Assembly (NCBI GenBank): GCA_036501535.1 | Contig: DASYAE010000153.1 | Coordinates: forward strand, 1-8,541 | Length of the DNA: 8,541 nucleotides | Source: DASYAE01 sp036501535 | GTDB lineage: Bacteria; Actinomycetota; Actinomycetes; Streptomycetales; Catenulisporaceae | Reading direction: 5' to 3' | In this document: in pieces, positions 4,082 through 8,541 of the stretch | Numbering within the stretch: position 1 is the stretch's first letter | Layout of the letters: every line of letters begins with the position of its first letter | Position numbers and translations under genes: made by a program | The notes under the pieces: model-generated | Told to the model about the DNA's origin: nothing | The model's input: the letters and a program-made list of their open reading frames with translations, nothing else | Database searches by the model: none

Positions 4082-6787
4082 ATGAATCGTTTCAAGATCG
4101 GACTGGTGCCCACCATGGTGCAGCGCGCTGCCCTCGGACCGCAACGGCGAACCCTGATCAAGAGCGGACTCGGCCTGGCCGCGGTCGCGGTCGCCGGGTT
4201 CCCCACATTCGTACCATCGAAAGCTGCCGCCGCGACCGCCCCGAGCGCGGGAGGCGGCGCCAGCGCCGGCGCGGCGAGCCCGGCGGCGTCGGCCGCGGCG
4301 AGCGACTGGCGGCGCTACCTCACCGGGCCCGGAACTCGTAACGTTTCACCGGCCCGCGTGCTGGCCTCGGCGGGTGACGTGAAGAACCCTGACGCGCTGC
4401 TGAAGCCCGGCGGCGCGGTCACGGTGCTGACCCGGCCGCAGCCGCCGACGCCGCCGGCGTGGCCCGCCGGGACCACGGCCGCCGCCTCCTCGTTCCACGC
4501 GCCGAACAGCGGCGACAACGGCGCGCCGACCACCTACGACCCGTCCAACGCGATCGACGGCGACCCCACGACCTTCTGGAACGACGCGAATCCGGACACG
4601 TACCCCGCCACGCTCACGATCACCTCGCCGACCCCGGTCACGCTGCCCGGCGTCACGCTGCTGTCGAACTCCGACGGCGTGCCGGCCGACTTCACCGTGC
4701 AGACCTGGGACGGCTCGGCCTGGCAGACCTCGGCGACGGTCACCGGGAACAGCGCCGTCCAGCTGCCGATCCCGTTCCCGGCGCCGGTGACCACGACCCG
4801 GGTCCAGCTCGTCGTCACGCTGGACCAGTCCTCGCCGGAGGGCGACTTCACCCGGGTCAACGAGCTCTACCCCGGCCTGGTCGAGGTGATCACGCCGCCG
4901 AGCGTCACCATCGACTTCGGTAAGAACGTGGTCGGCTACCCGCACGTCGACTTCGCCTGGGCCTCGGACAACAACCCCGGCGTGCGCCTCGCCTTCTCCG
5001 AGACCACCGAATACCTCACCGACCGCTCCGACTTCGCCCGCTCGGACAACTCCGGCGGCGGCCCCGGCACCGACCAGTACGCGGTGCCCGCCAAGGGCGC
5101 CTCCTGGACCGACACCGAGGGCTACGAGACCGGCAGCCAGGTCTACGCCGAGGGCCTGCACGGCTTCCGCTACCTGAAGATCACGCTCGACGCGCTGTCC
5201 ACCGACGCGCCCGCCGCGCTGCCGTACGGAACGGTCGCCATCGACTCGGTCTCGCTCGACTTCCACGGCTACATCGGCACGCCGGAGAGCTACGCCGGCT
5301 GGTTCCTGTGCTCCGACGACGACCTCAACCGCTACTGGTACGCCGCCGCCTACACCAACGAGATGGTCATCTCGCCGTTCCTGGCCAGCGACTGCGATCC
5401 GCGCGGCGCCGCGAGCCCGACGCTGCTGGGCAAGCTGGTGCTGCAGGACGGCGCCAAGCGCGACCGCGATCCGTACGTCGGCGACATCGCCGTGTCAGGC
5501 CGCACGCTCTACCTCACCCATCCGGACGCCGCCGCGGCGGCCAAGGACATCCTGGTCGATCTGGCCGTTCACCAGCGCTCGGACGGCTGGATCCCGCCGG
5601 CCTCGATCAACGACTACACGCTGCCGCTGTTCGACTATCCGCTCTGGTGGGTCACCGCGAGCTGGGACTACGTGCTCTACAGCGGCGACACGGCGTACGC
5701 GTCGACCTATTACTCCAATCTCGTCGCAGTACTCGACGGCTGGTACGTGAGCGTCACGGACAGCAGCGGCCTGCTGAACAAGGGCCTCAACGGCACCGGC
5801 GGCTACGGCGACTACGCGTTCCTGCCGCGCAGCGGTGAGATCACCTATTACAACGCCAACTATGTGCAGGCTCTCAACGACGCCGCGCAGATCGCCCGCG
5901 TGACCGGCCACCCCGCCGACGCCACCCGCTGGACCCAGCGCGCCGCGACCGTCGCGACGGCGATCAACGCAGCGCTCTGGGACACCGCCGCCGGCGCCTA
6001 CCTCGACTCCGGCACCGGTCCGGTCCGCCACGCCCAGGACGGCAACTCGATCGCGGTCACCGCGGGCGTCGCCGACCCGGCCCGGGCCGCCTCGGCGCTG
6101 GCCTACCTGGAGGCGAACACGAAACTGGCCTACGGCAACGCGTTCATGGACAACGACACGCTGTCAGGGGTCGGCGACGCGAGCCAGCGGGTCTACGCAT
6201 TCACCTCGTACCCCGAGCTGGTGGCCCGGTTCCGCACCGGCGCGGCCGACTCGGCCGTCGACCAGATCAAGCGCACGTACGGCTGGATGTACGCGAACGA
6301 CCCCGGCGTCACGGCCTGGGAGGGCATCGGCCCCGGCGGCACGCCATACGAGGGCGCATATACGAGCATGGCGCACGGCTGGTCGACCGGCGTGCTCCCG
6401 GCCCTGACCAACGAGATGCTGGGCGTGACGCCGACCGGCCCCGGCTTCGCGACCTGGTCGGTGGCCCCGCACCCCGGCGGCGGCGTCGACTGGGCGCACG
6501 GCCAGGTGCCCACCCCGCACGGACCGCTGACCGCGCAGTGGGAGGTCGGCTCCGGCCGCAACGGCGAGCCCTCCTTCACGCTGCAGATCACGGCGCCGCG
6601 CGGAACCAGCGGGCAGGTCGTGGTACGGGCCGGAAGCGCAAAGGCCCAGGTGCGGGTCGACGGCCGGCTGGTCTGGGACGGTGAGGCGGGGGCCGCGAAG
6701 TCGAAGGCCGATAATGCGCAGCTCTCCGGCGGCTATGTCACGCTCGACGGCATCGGCGCAGGTCAGCATACGGTCGTGGTCAGCTGA
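4082..6787 (+). CDS. Secreted alpha-L-rhamnosidase-like glycoside hydrolase (GH78-type) with F5/8C domain
   Basis: About 901 residues. The N-terminus is a twin-arginine signal (QRRTLIKSG, Arg22-Arg23, hydrophobic 29-45, Ala-rich cleavage zone near 48-51), so the folded enzyme is exported by Tat. Residues about 130-268 form an F5/8 type C (discoidin, CBM32-like) sugar-binding domain; about 270-400 a beta-sandwich; about 405-780 an (alpha/alpha)6 barrel; about 781-901 the GH78 C-terminal beta-domain (GVTPTGPGFATW, then HGQVPTPHGPL). The motif DGAKRDRDPYVGD (456-468) aligns with the GH78 acid region DCPTRERLGWTGD of Bacillus RhaB: Asp456 and Asp468 are kept, the acid Glu is Asp461, and Trp is Tyr465. 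Glu747 in TAWEG is a candidate base. The likely job is removing terminal rhamnose from plant or microbial polymers; substrate is inferred. ATG 4082 was chosen because the residues encoded upstream are not protein-like; ATG 4115 is an alternative that keeps the signal. Confidence 0.9.
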   Translation: MNRFKIGLVPTMVQRAALGPQRRTLIKSGLGLAAVAVAGFPTFVPSKAAAATAPSAGGGASAGAASPAASAAASDWRRYLTGPGTRNVSPARVLASAGDVKNPDALLKPGGAVTVLTRPQPPTPPAWPAGTTAAASSFHAPNSGDNGAPTTYDPSNAIDGDPTTFWNDANPDTYPATLTITSPTPVTLPGVTLLSNSDGVPADFTVQTWDGSAWQTSATVTGNSAVQLPIPFPAPVTTTRVQLVVTLDQSSPEGDFTRVNELYPGLVEVITPPSVTIDFGKNVVGYPHVDFAWASDNNPGVRLAFSETTEYLTDRSDFARSDNSGGGPGTDQYAVPAKGASWTDTEGYETGSQVYAEGLHGFRYLKITLDALSTDAPAALPYGTVAIDSVSLDFHGYIGTPESYAGWFLCSDDDLNRYWYAAAYTNEMVISPFLASDCDPRGAASPTLLGKLVLQDGAKRDRDPYVGDIAVSGRTLYLTHPDAAAAAKDILVDLAVHQRSDGWIPPASINDYTLPLFDYPLWWVTASWDYVLYSGDTAYASTYYSNLVAVLDGWYVSVTDSSGLLNKGLNGTGGYGDYAFLPRSGEITYYNANYVQALNDAAQIARVTGHPADATRWTQRAATVATAINAALWDTAAGAYLDSGTGPVRHAQDGNSIAVTAGVADPARAASALAYLEANTKLAYGNAFMDNDTLSGVGDASQRVYAFTSYPELVARFRTGAADSAVDQIKRTYGWMYANDPGVTAWEGIGPGGTPYEGAYTSMAHGWSTGVLPALTNEMLGVTPTGPGFATWSVAPHPGGGVDWAHGQVPTPHGPLTAQWEVGSGRNGEPSFTLQITAPRGTSGQVVVRAGSAKAQVRVDGRLVWDGEAGAAKSKADNAQLSGGYVTLDGIGAGQHTVVVS

Positions 6788-6829
6788 TACACAGTCGGCT
6801 GACCCGATCGGGCCGTTGATCATCGCTGT

Positions 6830-6882
6830 CGCCGCTGGTCGGCGCCGCCGGGGCACGATTCCGGCGGCGCCGACCAGCGGCG
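6830..6882 (+). terminator. Perfect 22-bp hairpin ending the glycosidase transcript
   Basis: Bases 6830-6851 are the exact reverse complement of 6861-6882, with a 9-base loop (GGCACGATT). It starts 42 bases past the glycosidase stop. There is no U-tract, but a stem this long and GC-rich fits the actinobacterial type of intrinsic terminator. Its right arm covers the -35 region of the tetR promoter, so termination and tetR initiation share DNA; an operator role cannot be excluded. Confidence 0.75.
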
Positions 6883-6884
6883 CC

Positions 6885-6900
6885 CATAATTGATCGTGTG
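6885..6900 (+). promoter_or_regulatory. tetR promoter with leaderless start
   Basis: CATAAT (6885-6890) matches the -10 consensus at five of six bases. The GTG start follows after 7 bases, just where transcription should begin, so the mRNA would have no leader; no ribosome binding site exists upstream. The -35 position falls inside the terminator arm and has no recognisable hexamer. AATTGATCGTGTG (6888-6900) is repeated at 11 of 13 positions at the ATPase start (7613-7625). Confidence 0.6.
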
Positions 6901-7527
6901 GACACGCCCGACCTTGACAGCGCCGCCGGGGCTCGTGCGCCCGGCCGCAAGAAGACCGGCCGCCGGCCGGGGGGCGCGGACACCCGCAGCGCGGTGCTGG
7001 GCGCCGCGCGAGCCGAATTCGCCGCGCACGGCTACGAGAAGACCAGCATGCGCGGCATCGCCCGGGCGGCCGGTGTCGACCCGGCGCTGATCCACCACTA
7101 TTTCGGGACCAAGCAGCAGCTGCTGCTCGTGGTGCTCGAGTTGCCGGTTGACCCGCGGGTCATCGTCGAGCAGGTGCTGGCCGGCGACCTGGCGACGGTC
7201 GGCGAGCGGCTGCTGCGGTTCGCGCTGACGCTGTGGCAGAACCCGGGCGTGCGCGACCGGATGGTCGCCACGGTGCGCACCGCGCTCACGAACGAGCAGA
7301 TCACGGCGCTGATGTGGGGCATGCTGCGGCGCGAGGTGGTCCCGGTCATCGCCGCGCGGCTGCCGGTGCCGGACCCGGAGCTGCGGGCCGAGCTGGTCTT
7401 CTCCCAGATGGTCGGCCTGGCCATGGCCCGGCACGTGATCGGCGTGGAGCCGCTGGCCTCGGCGGACGTCGAGAAGCTGGTCGCGCTCGTCGGGCCGACC
7501 GTGCAGCGGTACCTCACCGGCGACTGA
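6898..7527 (+). CDS. TetR/AcrR-family transcriptional regulator
   Basis: A 209-residue, one-domain-plus-sensor repressor of normal TetR length. Residues 1-28 are a basic, flexible leader (GRKKTGRRPGG). The DNA-binding part follows: helix AVLGAARAEFAAHGYEKTS (about 32-50), then the helix-turn-helix MRGIARAAGVDPALIHHYFGTKQQLL (split about 51-76), with the family signature HHYFGTK. The C-terminal ligand-binding part (about 80-209) has the look of the actinobacterial TetR_C_17 type. GTG 6898 is chosen because it sits 7 bases after a good -10 box and the residues before it are not coding. It lies directly ahead of an ABC exporter operon with its own operator-like repeats, so it most likely represses that operon, and perhaps itself, and is released by the exported compound. 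The ligand cannot be read from the sequence. Confidence 0.92.
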   Translation: MDTPDLDSAAGARAPGRKKTGRRPGGADTRSAVLGAARAEFAAHGYEKTSMRGIARAAGVDPALIHHYFGTKQQLLLVVLELPVDPRVIVEQVLAGDLATVGERLLRFALTLWQNPGVRDRMVATVRTALTNEQITALMWGMLRREVVPVIAARLPVPDPELRAELVFSQMVGLAMARHVIGVEPLASADVEKLVALVGPTVQRYLTGD

Positions 7528-7541
7528 CTGTACTGACTGTA
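7524..7541 (+). repeat. 9-bp tandem duplication across the tetR stop codon
   Basis: CTGACTGTA occurs twice without a gap (7524-7532 and 7533-7541). The first copy contains the TGA stop codon. The protein is not changed by the second copy. It looks like a small slippage duplication. Confidence 0.6.
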
Positions 7542-7542
7542 A

Positions 7543-7559
7543 GGCCGCGGCTCTCGGCC
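7543..7559 (+). terminator. Short hairpin after tetR
   Basis: GGCCG (7543-7547) pairs with CGGCC (7555-7559) across a 7-base loop, 16 bases past the tetR stop. Stem is short and no U-tract follows, so read-through into the ABC genes is possible. Confidence 0.25.
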
Positions 7560-7585
7560 GATCACAAGACACCGCACCCGACCAC

Positions 7586-7625
7586 TTGACCGGTCCCCGA
7601 CCGGTCCCGCAAAATTCATCGCGTG
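7586..7625 (+). promoter_or_regulatory. ABC operon promoter with tandem GACCGGTC operator
   Basis: TTGACC (7586-7591) matches the -35 consensus at five of six bases, followed after 18 bases by CAAAAT (7610-7615). The GTG/ATG start comes 7 bases later, so the transcript is probably leaderless. The spacer is filled by two copies of GACCGGTCCC (7588-7597 and 7599-7608), each containing the palindrome GACCGGTC, set 11 bases or about one helical turn apart. That position and symmetry fit binding by TetR-type dimers that would block RNA polymerase. The upstream tetR gene is the obvious candidate to bind here. Confidence 0.7.
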
Positions 7626-8417
7626 ATGAATTCTTTGGAGGCGCAGGACGCCACGCTGCCCTCGACGCCGGCGATCGAAATCCGCGGGCTGCGCGTGGTG
7701 CGCGGGGGCCGGGTCGTGCTGGACCGGCTCGACGCGGTGGTGGCGCGCGGCCACGTCACGGGACTGCTCGGGCCGAGCGGCTGCGGCAAGAGCACGCTGA
7801 TGCGCGCGATCGTCGGCGCGCAGAAGACCGCCGGTGGCGAGGTGCGGGTGCTGGATCGGCCGGCCGGCAGCCCGGATCTGCGGCATCGGCTCGGCTATGT
7901 GACGCAGGCGCCGTCGGTCTACGCGGACCTCTCCGTCATCGAGAACCTGCGCTACTTCGCCGCGATCATCGGTGCGCCCAAAGGCGATCCGGCCCGCGTC
8001 ATCGGCGAGGTCGGCCTGCGCGGCCGGGAGCACGACTCGGTCGGCCGGCTCTCCGGAGGGCAGCGGGCCCGGGTCTCGCTGGCCGCCGCGCTGCTCGGCG
8101 CACCGGACGTGCTCGTGCTCGACGAGCCGACCGTCGGGCTCGACCCGGTGCTGCGCCAGGAGCTGTGGTCGCTGTTCCGGCACCTGGCCGGGGACGGCGT
8201 CACGCTGCTGGTCTCCAGCCACGTCATGGACGAGGCAGCACGCTGCGACCGGCTGCTGCTGATGCGCGACGGCGAGATCATCGCCGACGACAGTCCCGGC
8301 CGGCTGCTCGCCCGCACCGGCACGACGCAGATCGAGGACGCGTTCCTCAGCCTGGTCGACGCGGCCGCCGACGCCCCTGCCGGCGCCGGGAATCCCGAGA
8401 AGGAGTCCTCCCGATGA
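7623..8417 (+). CDS. ABC transporter ATP-binding protein (ABC-2 exporter type)
   Basis: A 264-residue cytoplasmic ATPase that powers the permease beginning at 8414. All motifs are intact: Walker A GPSGCGKST (50-58), Q-loop Gln95 in YVTQAP, signature LSGGQ (143-147), Walker B VLVLDE (163-168) with D-loop GLDP, and switch His200 in LLVSSHVMDEA. The DrrA-like overall form, with EDAFLSLV near the C-terminus, matches ATPases of actinobacterial drug and lipid exporters. GTG 7623 and ATG 7626 are adjacent in frame; either suits a leaderless mRNA beginning 7 bases after the -10, and the ATG may be the true start (263 residues). The stop overlaps the permease start as ATGA, which signals translational coupling. 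The exported substrate is unknown. Confidence 0.95.
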   Translation: MMNSLEAQDATLPSTPAIEIRGLRVVRGGRVVLDRLDAVVARGHVTGLLGPSGCGKSTLMRAIVGAQKTAGGEVRVLDRPAGSPDLRHRLGYVTQAPSVYADLSVIENLRYFAAIIGAPKGDPARVIGEVGLRGREHDSVGRLSGGQRARVSLAAALLGAPDVLVLDEPTVGLDPVLRQELWSLFRHLAGDGVTLLVSSHVMDEAARCDRLLLMRDGEIIADDSPGRLLARTGTTQIEDAFLSLVDAAADAPAGAGNPEKESSR

Positions 8418-8541
8418 GCTTCGCCCGGATCCGCGCCACCGCCCTCAGGGTGCTGCTCCAGCTGCGGCACGACCCGCGCACGGTCGCGCTGCTGATCGTC
8501 GTGCCCTGCGTCCTGGTCACGCTGCTCAAGTACGTGTTCGA
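8414..8541 (+). CDS. ABC-2 type permease, 5' part only
   Basis: The first 42 codons of the membrane partner of the upstream ATPase; the gene runs off the window. It starts at ATG 8414 inside the ATGA overlap, with AAGGAG 8 nt upstream inside the ATPase gene. The sequence shows the usual ABC-2 opening: a short amphipathic stretch (FARIRATALRVLLQLRHDPRT) and then the first membrane helix, ALLIVVPCVLVTLLKYVF. The RHDPRT sequence just before helix 1 is common in YhhJ/DrrB-type permeases. Confidence 0.85.
   Translation, partial: MSFARIRATALRVLLQLRHDPRTVALLIVVPCVLVTLLKYVF

Noticed and set aside
3784..4206. Minus-strand open frames in the divergent region
   Set aside because: Composition is Arg/Pro/Ala/Thr-rich without domains, and the frame runs through the signal peptide of the glycosidase on the other strand.
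6803..6812. CCCGATCGGG perfect 10-bp palindrome after the glycosidase stop
   Set aside because: Short, GC-rich and easily expected by chance; no promoter next to it.
1..8541. CRISPR arrays, tRNA or rRNA genes, transposases, integrases, toxin-antitoxin pairs
   Set aside because: I looked on both strands and saw no spaced repeats, cloverleaf, or recognisable mobile or toxin proteins.

Overview
The window is very GC-rich, uses GTG starts, lacks U-tracts after its hairpins and has promoters that look leaderless. Gene content (TerC, Crp/Fnr, TetR, ABC-2 exporter, Tat-secreted GH78-like enzyme) fits a high-GC Gram-positive actinomycete, possibly a soil saprophyte; I cannot name the genus from sequence alone.

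Layout. Bases 1-135 are non-coding and hold a long nested inverted repeat just downstream of terC. Three genes then run on the minus strand; in transcription order they are a Crp/Fnr-type regulator (3701-2892), an uncharacterised helical-repeat protein (2744-1374) and a TerC-family membrane protein (1170-136). Gaps of about 150-200 bases between them each contain a palindrome, so they are probably separate transcription units. A 380-base divergent intergenic region (3702-4081) separates the regulator from a plus-strand gene for a Tat-exported, multidomain alpha-L-rhamnosidase-like enzyme (4082-6787). A perfect 22-bp hairpin ends that unit. It is followed by a TetR regulator (6898-7527), an ABC ATPase (7623-8417) and the first 42 codons of an ABC-2 permease (8414 to the window edge).

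How the parts may work together. The TetR/ATPase/permease block is a classic locally regulated export cassette: the ATPase promoter has two GACCGGTC palindromes one helical turn apart between its -35 and -10, and both tetR and the ATPase start 7 nt after a -10 box, as expected of leaderless mRNAs. The Crp-like regulator has a near-perfect GTGA-N6-TCAC site downstream of it, in front of the helical-repeat gene, and a weaker TGTGA-N6-TCAAA site in the divergent region. A small local Crp regulon that includes the glycosidase is a reasonable but untested inference.

I did not find a clearly new defence, mobile or RNA system. The items most worth a second look are the control elements (matched motif plus palindrome in front of two adjacent genes, Crp-type sites, the long hairpins), the unrecognised helical-repeat protein, and the unusual residues in the glycosidase active-site motif and in the cNMP pocket of the regulator.
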